Source: a bacterium OL-1 (lineage in GTDB: Bacteria > Actinomycetota > Coriobacteriia > Coriobacteriales > Atopobiaceae). Taken from it: 64,000 nt of DNA. This document shows, piece by piece, positions 41,263 to 50,250 of the stretch. Both the position numbers and the translations under genes were made by a program. Each line of letters starts with the position of its first letter. Within the stretch, counting starts at the first letter, position 1. The notes under the pieces are model-generated. The model was given only the letters and a program-made list of their open reading frames with translations, was not told where the DNA came from and did no database searches. The stretch spans positions 180,428-244,427 of the forward strand of contig LM994627.1 in NCBI GenBank assembly GCA_000752675.2. The letters run 5' to 3'.

Positions 41263-42474
41263 GTGACTGCATCCAAGGCAACAACTGCACAGGCGGGCAC
41301 GCCGGCTGCCTCCGGCTACCGCAGCCTCTCCATGCCCATGCGCTACCTGATCAACGCCATTCTCGTCGTGGTGTTTCTCGTCGTGGGCGAGCTCATGATC
41401 GACGGTGGTGTGGTGAGCCGCTACCAGACTGGCGTCATCGAGCAGATTGGCATCTACATCATCCTGACCGTCTCGCTCAACATTGCGACCGGCTACCTGG
41501 GCCAGCTGCCGCTGGGCCACGCTGGCTTCATGTCGGTGGGCGGCTACTCCTGCGCCATCTTTATCATGCGGATGATGGACGTCGTGGGCGTGACCGCGCG
41601 CGACTTCGCCACCGGCAGCCCCGCCGCCGTGGGGCTCTTTGTTATCGGCATCATCTTTGGTGGCATCTGCGCCGCCATCTGCGGCCTTATCATCGGTGTC
41701 CCGGCGCTGCGCCTCAAGGGCGACTACCTGGCTATCATCACGCTGGGCTTTGCCGAGATCATCCGCGTGGTCATGCAGAACATCGACGGCGTCCTTGGCT
41801 TCACGCTCACCGGTGGCGCCAAGGGTCTGACGGGCATCCCCTCGTACACCAACTTCCTGAACACGTTCATTGTGGTTGCCATCTCGCTCTTCCTTATCCA
41901 CACCATGATGAAGTCGCGCCACGGCCGCGCCATTCTCTCCATCCGTGATAACGAGATTGCCGCCGAGTCTTGTGGCGTCAACACCACGTACTACAAGACG
42001 CTCGCCTTTGTTGCGTCGGCGTTCTTCGCCGGTGTTGCAGGTGGCCTGTACGCGGGCTGCATTGGCGTCATGGCGCCGGCAAAGTTCGGCTTCATGAAGT
42101 CCATCGAGATCCTGGTTATGGTCGTTCTCGGCGGCATGGGCTCCATGCTCGGCTCCGTCATCTCCGCGACCGTCCTCACGATCCTGCCCGAGGCCCTGCG
42201 CGCCGTCTCCGACTACCGCATGGTCGTCTACGCAGTCGTGCTGATCCTGGTCATGATCTTCCGTCCCGAAGGTCTTCTCGGCGACTACGACTTCTCGATG
42301 TCCCGCGTGATCGAGCGCATCATGAACCACGGCAAGCGACCCGAGGACTTTGCTCCTGCCACGACGCCTGCCGTTGAGGCCGCGTCGCCTGCCTCGGCTT
42401 CAGCTGAGGCACCCGTTGCGCCTGCGGCAACCACCAAGAAGGATACGGGGAAGGAGGCCAACACCCATGAGTAG
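41263..42474 (+). CDS. livM: Branched-chain amino-acid ABC transporter permease LivM
   Basis: This 403-aa permease has the LivM hallmarks LNIATGYLGQLPLGHAGFMSVGGY and PALRLKGDYLAIITLGFAEI, plus VLGGMGSMLGSVISA near the C-terminus. A Pro/Ala-rich cytoplasmic tail of about 45 residues follows the last helix. The GTG start at 41263 has AAGGAGG directly upstream. The end overlaps livG by eight bases. Confidence 0.93.
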   Translation: MTASKATTAQAGTPAASGYRSLSMPMRYLINAILVVVFLVVGELMIDGGVVSRYQTGVIEQIGIYIILTVSLNIATGYLGQLPLGHAGFMSVGGYSCAIFIMRMMDVVGVTARDFATGSPAAVGLFVIGIIFGGICAAICGLIIGVPALRLKGDYLAIITLGFAEIIRVVMQNIDGVLGFTLTGGAKGLTGIPSYTNFLNTFIVVAISLFLIHTMMKSRHGRAILSIRDNEIAAESCGVNTTYYKTLAFVASAFFAGVAGGLYAGCIGVMAPAKFGFMKSIEILVMVVLGGMGSMLGSVISATVLTILPEALRAVSDYRMVVYAVVLILVMIFRPEGLLGDYDFSMSRVIERIMNHGKRPEDFAPATTPAVEAASPASASAEAPVAPAATTKKDTGKEANTHE

Positions 42475-43369
42475 CGACAAGACCACGAAGACCGAGACGG
42501 CCGTCGAGGCAGCCCCCTCGGCATCGCCCAAGCGCCACCGCCCGGTGCTCGTGCAGATGGAGACCCCCAACCTCGTCCCCGAGCGCGACCTTGGCAAGAT
42601 GCCCGTGCTCCAGGCCGAGCACCTCGGCATCGACTTTGGTGGCCTCACCGCCGTGGACGACTTCAACATCGCCATGGGCCGCACCGAGATCTCGGGCCTC
42701 ATTGGCCCCAACGGCGCCGGCAAGACGACCATCTTCAACCTGCTCACCAATGTGTACAAGCCCACGCGCGGCACCATCCTGCTCGACGGCTATGACACCG
42801 CAGGCAAGAGCGTTGTCGAGGTCAACAAGATGGGCATTGCCCGTACGTTCCAGAACATCCGTCTCTTCAACAAGATGACGGTTGAGGAGAACGTCCTGGT
42901 AGGCTTTGGCAACTCTATGTCGACGCACCTCCTCACGGACGTGTTCCGTCTCCCCAAGCACTGGAAGCAGGAGGCCGAGTTCCACGACAAGGCCATGGAC
43001 CTCCTCGGCATCTTCAACATGCAGGGGCTGGCACAGGAGCGTGCTGGCAACCTCCCGTACGGCGCCCAGCGCCGCCTGGAGATCTTGCGCGCGCTTGCAA
43101 CCAACCCTAAGGTCCTTCTTCTGGACGAGCCTGCGGCCGGCATGAACCCCGCCGAGACCGAGGAGCTCATGGAGAACATCGAGAAGATTCGCGACGACTT
43201 CCAGATTGCCATTCTGCTCATCGAGCACGACATGAACTTTGTCATGGGCATCTGCGAGGTCATCGGCGTCCTGGACTACGGGCGCATCATCGCTAAGGGC
43301 ACGCCCGAGGAGATCCAGAACGACCCCAAGGTCATCGAGGCCTACCTCGGCAAGCAGGGGGTGAAGTAG
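42467..43369 (+). CDS. livG: Branched-chain amino-acid ABC transporter ATPase LivG
   Basis: This 300-aa ATPase has Walker A GPNGAGKTT, a LivG-type insert (ARTFQNIRLFNKMTVEENVLVG), a degenerate signature LPYGAQRRLEI where LSGGQ is usual (also common in LivG), Walker B LLLDEPAAGMNP and H-loop EHDM. About 40 extra residues precede the ATPase core. The ATG at 42467 overlaps livM; AAGGAGG lies upstream. Confidence 0.93.
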   Translation: MSSDKTTKTETAVEAAPSASPKRHRPVLVQMETPNLVPERDLGKMPVLQAEHLGIDFGGLTAVDDFNIAMGRTEISGLIGPNGAGKTTIFNLLTNVYKPTRGTILLDGYDTAGKSVVEVNKMGIARTFQNIRLFNKMTVEENVLVGFGNSMSTHLLTDVFRLPKHWKQEAEFHDKAMDLLGIFNMQGLAQERAGNLPYGAQRRLEILRALATNPKVLLLDEPAAGMNPAETEELMENIEKIRDDFQIAILLIEHDMNFVMGICEVIGVLDYGRIIAKGTPEEIQNDPKVIEAYLGKQGVK

Positions 43370-44077
43370 ATGGCCATGCTCTCCGTCAGCGACCTCGCCG
43401 TCTCGTACGGCGCCATCAAGGCCGTCAAGGGCATCTCGTTCGATATCGACGAGGGCGAGATCGTGACCCTCATCGGCGCTAACGGCGCCGGCAAGTCGAC
43501 CACGCTCAACACCATCGCCGGGCTCATCAAGCCGGACTCCGGCAGCATCAAGTTCAGCGGCGAGGAACTTGTGGGCATCAAGCCGCACAAGATCGTCGAG
43601 CGCGGCCTTGCCCTGTGCCCCGAGGGACGCCGCGTCTTCACGCACATGACCGTCGCCGAGAACCTCGACATGGGTGGCTACACCCGCACCGACGCCGAGA
43701 ACAAGGAGACGCTTGAGCTTGTCTACGAGCACTTCCCGCGCCTCAAGGAGCGCATGAACCAGGTGGCGGGCACGCTCTCCGGCGGCGAGCAGCAGATGCT
43801 CGCCATGGGTCGCGCCCTCATGAGCCGCCCCAAGCTGCTCATGCTCGACGAGCCCTCGATGGGCCTGGCACCCATCCTCGTGGACGAGATCTTCGAGATT
43901 ATCCAGGCGCTCAACAAGAACGGCACCACGATCCTCCTGGTCGAGCAGAACGCCAACATGGCGCTCAAGGTCGCTGCTCGCGGCTATGTGCTTGAGACCG
44001 GCAAGATCGTGAAGACCGGCACCGGCGCCGAGCTTCTCGTGGACGACGACGTCCGCAAGGCCTATCTCGGCGGATGA
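43370..44077 (+). CDS. livF: Branched-chain amino-acid ABC transporter ATPase LivF
   Basis: This 235-aa ATPase starts directly after the livG stop. Walker A GANGAGKST, signature LSGGEQQMLAMGRALM, Walker B LLMLDEPSMGLAP and the LivF motif LCPEGRRVFTHMTVAENL are present. It completes livKHMGF. Confidence 0.95.
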   Translation: MAMLSVSDLAVSYGAIKAVKGISFDIDEGEIVTLIGANGAGKSTTLNTIAGLIKPDSGSIKFSGEELVGIKPHKIVERGLALCPEGRRVFTHMTVAENLDMGGYTRTDAENKETLELVYEHFPRLKERMNQVAGTLSGGEQQMLAMGRALMSRPKLLMLDEPSMGLAPILVDEIFEIIQALNKNGTTILLVEQNANMALKVAARGYVLETGKIVKTGTGAELLVDDDVRKAYLGG

Positions 44078-44104
44078 GACAAAGGGGCAGTCCATTTGTC
44101 TCAT
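44074..44104. terminator. Hairpin at the end of the liv operon
   Basis: A perfect 10-bp stem ATGAGACAAA/TTTGTCTCAT with an 11-nt loop overlaps the livF stop. A T run is lacking, so termination may be assisted or the hairpin may protect the mRNA end. Confidence 0.55.
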
Positions 44105-44120
44105 TGCCCTGCAAGACCGT

Positions 44121-44271
44121 GCCCTCCGGCGAGAAAACACATCGCCGGAGGGCTTGTTTTGTTGCACGCGATGGCAAATGCCCCTCTCCGGAGACAAATC
44201 GTCTCCGGAGAGGGGCTTGTGTCGCAATCTGCGTCATAAGTCCTCCTCCGGCGACAATGGAGTTGAGGGGG
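44121..44271. repeat. Tandem palindromic units between livF and priA
   Basis: Unit 1 is a 12-bp stem (44121-44132 with 44142-44153) followed by TTGTTTTG. Unit 2 is a perfect 16-bp stem with a 5-base loop (44180-44195 with 44201-44216). A third, degraded unit follows near 44239-44271. Linkers share CTTGT and GCA. The layout matches the array after rho. Confidence 0.7.
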
Positions 44272-44341
44272 TACAATCGGTTCCCGTTGGCGCCACCACG
44301 TGTGGCGCGAGAAGTCCGCAGCCGCAGGGGAGGGGCAAACC

Positions 44342-46645
44342 GTGCGCTTCGCGAGCGTCGCGCTCGACATATCCACGCGTGCTCTCGAGGGCACGTTTGA
44401 CTACGCCATCCCTGGTGACATCGAGGACCAGGTGAGTGTTGGTGCCACGGTGCTCGTTCCCTTCTCGCACAGGAGCGCTGTGGGGTATGTGATGGCCACC
44501 TCAGATGAGCCGCCAAAAGACGTGGCGCCGGCGCGCCTGCTTGCGGTGGCGCAGGTGCTCGCGCCCTCGGCGTTTGGGCCGCAGTCCGCCGTCGTGGCGC
44601 ACTGGATCGCGCACGAGTACGCCTGCCCGCTGGCAGACGCGGTGCGGCTCTTTCTCGCGCCAGGCCAGAAGGTCCGTGTGACCCGCGATTCGCCGGATGC
44701 CCCGTGGGAGCTTGTCGCCGAGAAGGCCGCGCCCGCCGATGCCCGCTGGGTCTCTCTTGCCTCGGGCGCCCAGGGCTTCGAGCCCGCGCGCAACGCCAGT
44801 CGCCAGCGAGAGGTCCTGGAGGCGCTCTCTGCTGGGGCCATGCGCCTGGCCGAGCTCTCGGCAACCATCCCTGGCGCCTCGACAGCCGTGAACGCGCTGG
44901 CAAAGCGCGGTGTGGTGACGGTTGAGACGCGCCGGCAGATTCGCGGCGGTGAGAAGACCACGCTCTCCTCGGCGCATGCCCCGCGGCCGGAGCACCTCAC
45001 GCCAGGTCAGCTTGCCGCCGTTGCGGCCATCGACGAGACGCGCTCCCGTGCGGCGGGGGACGTGGTCCTCGTGGATGGCGTCACCGGCTCCGGCAAAACT
45101 GAGGTCTACCTTGAGGCCATCGAACGCACGCTCGCCGCGGGCAAGGGCGCGCTGGTCCTCGTGCCAGAGATATCGCTCACGGCGCAGACCGTAGGACGCT
45201 TCCGCTCGCGCTTTGGCGACGACGTGGCCGTTCTCCACTCGCGCCTGTCGACTGGCGAGCGCTTCGACCAGTGGGACCTCGTGCGCCAAGGCGCCGTCCA
45301 TGTGGTGGTGGGTGCACGCTCCGCGCTCTTTGCGCCGCTCGCCAACGTGGGTCTCATCATCATTGACGAAGAGCACGAGTCCTCCTACAAGCAGGACTCA
45401 AGCCCGCGCTACCATGCGCGTGAGGTTGCGGCGCGCATGGCCCAGGAGTGGGGCTGCGCGCTGGTGCTAGGCTCCGCCACGCCCTCGCTCGAGAGCCTGC
45501 ACCGCTGCGAGGTGGGCTCGTGGCGCGGCGCGCGCTGGACGCGCGTGGAGATGCCCGAGAGGCCCGGTGGCGCCGTGCTCCCCAAGGTCACGATCGTGGA
45601 CATGGCGTCACAGTTCCGCGGGGGCTCGCGCTCGGTCTTCTCTGAGCCCCTGCGCCGAGCGCTCGAGGGCGTGGCCGAGAGGCGCGAGAAGGCCGTGCTG
45701 CTCCTGAACAGGCGCGGCTTCGCGAATTTCCTCATGTGCCGCGAGTGCGGGTGCGTGCCCGAGTGCCCGCACTGCTCGACGGCACTCACGTACCACGAGC
45801 GAACCCACTCGCTCGTGTGTCACACCTGCGGCCGCAGCTGGCCCGTGCGTGCCTATCCCGACCCTTCCACGCGCTGTCCCAACTGCGGCAGCCGCTATCT
45901 GGGCGCTTACGGCGTGGGCACCCAGCGCGTCGAGGACGAGCTTTCCATGCTCCTCGCAGAAGACGTTGAGGTCATCCGTATGGATGCGGATACCACCCGC
46001 GCGAAGGGTGCCCACCAGCGCCTGCTCGAGCAGTTCGACGCGGCGGAGTGCGCGGTTCTCGTGGGTACGCAGATGATAGCCAAGGGACTCGACTTCCCTG
46101 AGGTCACGCTCGTGGGCGTCATCAACGCGGACACCATGCTCAAGCTGCCGGACTTCCGCGCGGCGGAGAGGACCTACGACCTCCTGGAGCAGGTGGCGGG
46201 CCGGGCCGGCAGGGGAGGGCGCCCGGGCGAGGTTATCGTGCAGACCTACTGGGCCACGCACCCGGCCATGCAGGCGGTCCTCTCGCACCGGCGCGACGTC
46301 TTTCTCGCCCCCGAGCTGGCCGAGCGCAAGGAGGCCTCATACCCGCCGTTCTCGCGCCTCGCAAACGTCCTGGTGTGGGGCAAGGATGCCCGCGCCGTTG
46401 GGGACGCGTCCGCCAAGATGGCAGCCGCCCTGCGCGAGAAGGTCGCTGACCTTCCTGGCTGGGAGGTCCTGGGGCCTGCAGACTGCGTGAAGGCCCGCGT
46501 GAAGGACAGGACCCGTCGCCACGTGATGGTGAAGGCACCCCTCGACGCCGACCTCGGTGGTGTGGTCTCGGAGTGCGCCGCAGGCATAGGGCGCGGTATG
46601 GGTATTAACATGGCATTGGACATAGACGCCTACGACCTCATGTAG
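44342..46645 (+). CDS. priA: Primosomal protein N' (replication restart helicase PriA)
   Basis: This 767-aa helicase has the PriA N-terminal DNA 3'-end-binding domain (VRFASVALDISTRALEGTFDYAIP), Walker A VTGSGKTEVY, the DEEH box IIDEEHESSYKQ and eight zinc-binding Cys (CRECGCVPECPHC, then CHTCGRS and CPNCGS). It reloads the replisome at stalled forks. The start is GTG at 44342 with GGGGAGGGG upstream. It leads a run with def, fmt and rsmB, a common linkage. Confidence 0.95.
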   Translation: MRFASVALDISTRALEGTFDYAIPGDIEDQVSVGATVLVPFSHRSAVGYVMATSDEPPKDVAPARLLAVAQVLAPSAFGPQSAVVAHWIAHEYACPLADAVRLFLAPGQKVRVTRDSPDAPWELVAEKAAPADARWVSLASGAQGFEPARNASRQREVLEALSAGAMRLAELSATIPGASTAVNALAKRGVVTVETRRQIRGGEKTTLSSAHAPRPEHLTPGQLAAVAAIDETRSRAAGDVVLVDGVTGSGKTEVYLEAIERTLAAGKGALVLVPEISLTAQTVGRFRSRFGDDVAVLHSRLSTGERFDQWDLVRQGAVHVVVGARSALFAPLANVGLIIIDEEHESSYKQDSSPRYHAREVAARMAQEWGCALVLGSATPSLESLHRCEVGSWRGARWTRVEMPERPGGAVLPKVTIVDMASQFRGGSRSVFSEPLRRALEGVAERREKAVLLLNRRGFANFLMCRECGCVPECPHCSTALTYHERTHSLVCHTCGRSWPVRAYPDPSTRCPNCGSRYLGAYGVGTQRVEDELSMLLAEDVEVIRMDADTTRAKGAHQRLLEQFDAAECAVLVGTQMIAKGLDFPEVTLVGVINADTMLKLPDFRAAERTYDLLEQVAGRAGRGGRPGEVIVQTYWATHPAMQAVLSHRRDVFLAPELAERKEASYPPFSRLANVLVWGKDARAVGDASAKMAAALREKVADLPGWEVLGPADCVKARVKDRTRRHVMVKAPLDADLGGVVSECAAGIGRGMGINMALDIDAYDLM

Positions 46646-46691
46646 GCAAGACACAACCCGCGCGAGAAGTCGCGCTGCATTGGAGGATGCA

Positions 46692-47246
46692 ATGAACCCC
46701 CTGGACGAAATCGTTCTCTCGCCCGCGCCCGTGCTTACCGAGGAGTGCGCGCCCGTCGAGAAGATCGACGACGAGATTCGTGCCCTTGCAAAGCGCATGC
46801 TGCGCGACATGTACGCCGCCGACGGCTGCGGCCTTGCTGCCCCGCAGGTGGGCGTTGCCAAGCAGGTCGTGGTGATTGACGTCGATTGGTCGGGCAAAGG
46901 CTCCAAGAAGAACCCCTACGTGCTCATCAACCCCAAGGTCATCACGGCGGACGGCCCCGAGCGCACCACGGGTGAGGGCTGCCTCTCGTTCCCCGGCATC
47001 ACCGTCGAGGTCAAGCGACCCAGCCACGTGGTCGTGCAGGCGCTCGACCTCAATGGTGACCTTCTGCAGTACGAGGCGGCGGATAACCTCCTTGCCGTGT
47101 GCCTGCAGCACGAGATAGACCACCTGCACGGCGTGACCATGATTGACCACCTGTCGCCCTCAGCGCGCGTGCGCGCGATGTCTGAGTACCAGGACGCGCT
47201 CGACGCCGGCGCGCGCCCTGGCGACGTGGAGGTCGAGGAGGACTAG
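46692..47246 (+). CDS. def: Peptide deformylase
   Basis: This 184-aa metalloenzyme removes N-formyl from new proteins. The three active-site motifs are intact: GCGLAAPQVG, EGCLSFPG and QHEIDHLHG. The ATG at 46692 has GGAGG five bases before. It lies just upstream of fmt, its functional opposite. Confidence 0.95.
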   Translation: MNPLDEIVLSPAPVLTEECAPVEKIDDEIRALAKRMLRDMYAADGCGLAAPQVGVAKQVVVIDVDWSGKGSKKNPYVLINPKVITADGPERTTGEGCLSFPGITVEVKRPSHVVVQALDLNGDLLQYEAADNLLAVCLQHEIDHLHGVTMIDHLSPSARVRAMSEYQDALDAGARPGDVEVEED

Positions 47247-47247
47247 C

Positions 47248-48174
47248 ATGCGCATCGTCTTCATGGGCACCCCCGAGTTTGCGGTGCCGTCGCTCAAGGC
47301 CGTTGCCGCCGCCTACGACGTGGTGCTCGTGGTGACGCGCCCCGATGCCGTGCGATCGCGCGGCAAGAAGCTCGAGCCCTCGCCGGTGAAGGCGTGCGCT
47401 CTCGATCTTGGCCTTCCCGTGCTCGAGGCCAAGCGCATGGACGCCGAGGCCATCGATGCCGTGCGCGCCGCCGCACCGGACCTCATCTGCGTGGTGGCGT
47501 TTGGGTGCATCCTGCCGGACGAGCTTCTTGCCGTGGCACCCCTGGGTGCCATCAACGTACATGGCTCTCTGCTGCCGCGCTGGCGAGGCGCGGCCCCCAT
47601 CCAGCGCGCGATTCTCGCCGGGGACAAAAAGACCGGCGTCTCCATCATGCGCGTGGCGCACGACCTTGACGCTGGCGCGTGGTGCCGCCAGGTGTCCACG
47701 CCCATTGGCACCAAGACGGCCAGCCAGCTCTTTGACGAGCTGGCACAGGCGGGCGCGCCCGAGCTTGTCGCCGCGGCAGCGCAGATCGCCGATGGCACCG
47801 TTACCTGGCACGAGCAGGACCCCGCTCAGGTCACGATTGCCGAGAAGGTTAAGAAGGACGAGATGCGCCTCAACCCGGCAGACACGTGCATGGCAAATGC
47901 GCTTCGCGTGCAGGCCTCGACCGACGCTGCGCCGGCGCGCTGCCAGGTGGCGGGCAAGGGCATGCGCGTCGTTCGCGCGGCAGTTGTGGACGCCAATGTG
48001 CCACAGGTGGCGGCCGGTGCCGTTGCGCTTGGCCACGGTCGCGTGCTTCTCGGCTGCGCCAACGGGGCGCTTGAGCTTCTCCGCGTGAAGCCCGACGGCA
48101 AGCGCGAGATGGATGCCTCCGCCTGGGCGCAGGGTCTCCACGGCGGCAACGGCGCCACCTGGGAGCGTGCCTAG
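47248..48174 (+). CDS. fmt: Methionyl-tRNA formyltransferase
   Basis: This 308-aa enzyme formylates initiator Met-tRNA. It has MRIVFMGTPEFAVPSL, the folate site with INVHGSLLPRWRGAAPIQ, and a C-terminal OB-like tRNA domain. The ATG is one base after the def stop region, with GAGGAGG upstream. Confidence 0.95.
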   Translation: MRIVFMGTPEFAVPSLKAVAAAYDVVLVVTRPDAVRSRGKKLEPSPVKACALDLGLPVLEAKRMDAEAIDAVRAAAPDLICVVAFGCILPDELLAVAPLGAINVHGSLLPRWRGAAPIQRAILAGDKKTGVSIMRVAHDLDAGAWCRQVSTPIGTKTASQLFDELAQAGAPELVAAAAQIADGTVTWHEQDPAQVTIAEKVKKDEMRLNPADTCMANALRVQASTDAAPARCQVAGKGMRVVRAAVVDANVPQVAAGAVALGHGRVLLGCANGALELLRVKPDGKREMDASAWAQGLHGGNGATWERA

Positions 48175-48177
48175 CGC

Positions 48178-49614
48178 ATGGCAACGCTCTCACCCGCCCG
48201 CATAGCAGCTGCGGACGTCCTCTCCAACGTGCGGCGTAGGGATGCCCGCGCGCGCGACCTGCTGCGCACCTCTGCCCCGGTGGCGCGCCTTACTCCCGCT
48301 GACCGCGCGCTGGCAACCAGGCTCGCTTTGGGGAGCGTTCGTACGTCCGGAACCGTCGACGCCCTTCTCGACGCCCACCTGCGCCGCGGTCACCTCGAGC
48401 CGCGCGTGCGAGATGCGCTGCGCATCTCGGCGTTCGAGCTCCTGTGGCTTGCGACGCCCGCGCCTGTGGCCATAAGCCAGGGCGTCGAGCTGGTGCGACG
48501 CGTCTCGCCCCATGGCGCTGGCCTGGCCAATGCGGTTCTGCATCGCGTTGCCGAGGAGGACCTTCCCGCGCTTGTCCACGCACGTGAGCGCGTAGAGAGC
48601 CGCAACTGCACCGCTTCCGACATCGCGCTCGTTGCCGCACTGCCGCAGTGGCTTGCGGATGAGCTTGTGGTCTCGCTGGGCACCGAGGGTGCGTGCCGCA
48701 TGGCGCTCTCCGCCCTGGACGCACCTGGCGCCTATGTGGCCGGCAACGCCTGCATGCACAATGATGCCGAGGTCGACCGCCTGCTCTCTGCCGCGGGCCT
48801 TATCCCGCGCGCTACCTGCCTGCCGGGATGCCTTTCGCTCTCGTCTGCAGCCGGCTTGTCCGCGTCTGGCCTTGTGGATGCTGTGGACGTTGTTCCCGCA
48901 GACATGGCGGCGCAGGTTGTGGCCTGGCTCGCCTCGCCCACGCCTGGCACCCGCATGCTTGAAGTTGGGCAGGGGAGAGGTACCAAGTCGCTTCTCCTCG
49001 AGTCCTACGCGCTGCGCCGCGGTGGACTTGCGCACATTGCTGCGGTGGAGTCCGAGGCCTTCAAGGTTACCGTCTCACGCGCCCGCATGGAGCGGGCCGG
49101 CCTGGGCAAGGCTGTGACCTGCACCGCGTTGGATGGTCGGCGTCTCGGCGAGAAGGACCTTCTGCCCGAGCTTTCCGGCAGCTTCGACTCTGCATTCGTG
49201 GACGCCCCCTGCTCCGGCACAGGCACCATGCGCCGCCACCCCGAGATCGCCTGGGCGCTCCAGGAGCCTGCCGTTCGCCCGACGGGACAGTCGCTCCCGA
49301 CGCTCCAACTGGAGCTTCTTCGAGCTGTCTCAACTCGCGTTGGTGCTGGTGGCACGCTGGCCTACGCCACGTGCTCCGAGTTGCGCGAGGAGGACGAGGG
49401 TGTTGTGGCAGCGTTTCTTGCGGGGCCGGAGGGTGCGCCCTTCTCGCTGGTGAACCCCCGCTCGACGGCTGCCTTCGTGGCGCTGCCACCCCAGGCCAAG
49501 CGTCTGGTCACGGCGATGGTTGGCCCTGATGGCATGGTGCGCACCTCCCGCGTGGATGCGCCCGAGCTGCCGCTTGATGGCCACTTCCTGGCACTTCTCG
49601 TCCGCGAGGCATAG
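48178..49614 (+). CDS. rsmB: 16S rRNA (cytosine-967-C5)-methyltransferase RsmB
   Basis: This 478-aa enzyme has an N-terminal NusB-like RNA-binding domain (residues about 5-140) and a Rossmann methyltransferase with motif I EVGQGRGTKSLLL, the release Cys in DAPCSGTGTMRRHPEI and the catalytic Cys in YATCSELREEDE. The gene starts three bases after fmt, ending the priA-def-fmt-rsmB run. Confidence 0.93.
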   Translation: MATLSPARIAAADVLSNVRRRDARARDLLRTSAPVARLTPADRALATRLALGSVRTSGTVDALLDAHLRRGHLEPRVRDALRISAFELLWLATPAPVAISQGVELVRRVSPHGAGLANAVLHRVAEEDLPALVHARERVESRNCTASDIALVAALPQWLADELVVSLGTEGACRMALSALDAPGAYVAGNACMHNDAEVDRLLSAAGLIPRATCLPGCLSLSSAAGLSASGLVDAVDVVPADMAAQVVAWLASPTPGTRMLEVGQGRGTKSLLLESYALRRGGLAHIAAVESEAFKVTVSRARMERAGLGKAVTCTALDGRRLGEKDLLPELSGSFDSAFVDAPCSGTGTMRRHPEIAWALQEPAVRPTGQSLPTLQLELLRAVSTRVGAGGTLAYATCSELREEDEGVVAAFLAGPEGAPFSLVNPRSTAAFVALPPQAKRLVTAMVGPDGMVRTSRVDAPELPLDGHFLALLVREA

Positions 49615-49648
49615 ATAGAACATTAGTTCTGTATTTTTCTTCCGGTAC

Positions 49649-49677
49649 TTGAAGTATGCCTAAGCTCTGTTTAAGAT
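49649..49677 (+). promoter_or_regulatory. Promoter of the marR-ABC exporter operon
   Basis: TTGAAG and TAAGAT are 17 bases apart. The AT-rich interval around it contains AGAACATTAGTTCT (about 49617-49630), a palindrome that could be a MarR site. Confidence 0.55.
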
Positions 49678-49715
49678 AAGCCTCCTATTGTCCGAGACCG
49701 TAACTTTGGAGGCTT
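49678..49715 (+). repeat. Inverted repeat masking the marR ribosome binding site
   Basis: AAGCCTCC (49678-49685) and GGAGGCTT (49708-49715) are perfect complements 22 bases apart; the right arm contains the GGAGG used by the MarR gene at 49720. In the mRNA it would form a hairpin that hides the site. Confidence 0.55.
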
Positions 49716-49719
49716 CCCA

Positions 49720-50250
49720 ATGCCGGAGGAACAGTCGGGAGACGTTGGCGCGCAAGTGCCGCGCGTTCCCACCGTCCGCGACATGGACATCGTCTATCAA
49801 GAGGTTCAGCGCCTCTACTATGAGATATCAAAGGGATGTGGTCTCTCCGAGACGGCATACTGGATTCTTGTGGACATCGTGGTTGCCGGTGGCAGCTGCC
49901 CGCAGGGGTCAATCGCAACGTGCCACTCGCTCTCGCGTCAGACGGTGAGCTCGGCCATGAGGTCGCTCGTCACCCGCGGCCTGGTGACGCTCGAGCGTGA
50001 TGAGAACAACCGTCGTAGCAAGATTGTGACCCTTACGCCTGAGGGTCGCTCCTTTTGCGAGAAAGAGGTTACGCCAGCGCTCAAGGCAGAGCGGCGCGCC
50101 TTTGAGTCCCTTTCCCCTAAGGACAGAACGGCGCTCGTGGCGCTTATACGCCGCTACGTGGTGGCAATCGACGTTGAGGCACGCGCCCTGCATGCTGAGG
50201 GCACTGCCGAGAAGGAACTGGCTGATAACACCCAGGGAGGTTGGAGCTGA
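49720..50250 (+). CDS. MarR-family transcriptional regulator
   Basis: This 176-aa regulator has a MarR winged helix (LSETAYWILVDIVVAGG, LSRQTVSSAMRSLVTRGLVTLERDENNRRSKIVTLTPEG). It precedes and overlaps a two-gene ABC exporter, the normal arrangement for a drug-sensing local repressor. A palindrome at about 49617 near the promoter is a candidate site. Confidence 0.9.
   Translation: MPEEQSGDVGAQVPRVPTVRDMDIVYQEVQRLYYEISKGCGLSETAYWILVDIVVAGGSCPQGSIATCHSLSRQTVSSAMRSLVTRGLVTLERDENNRRSKIVTLTPEGRSFCEKEVTPALKAERRAFESLSPKDRTALVALIRRYVVAIDVEARALHAEGTAEKELADNTQGGWS

Noticed and set aside
42320..44227. 635-codon minus-strand ORF
   Set aside because: Antisense to livG and livF, both of which have complete ATPase motifs.
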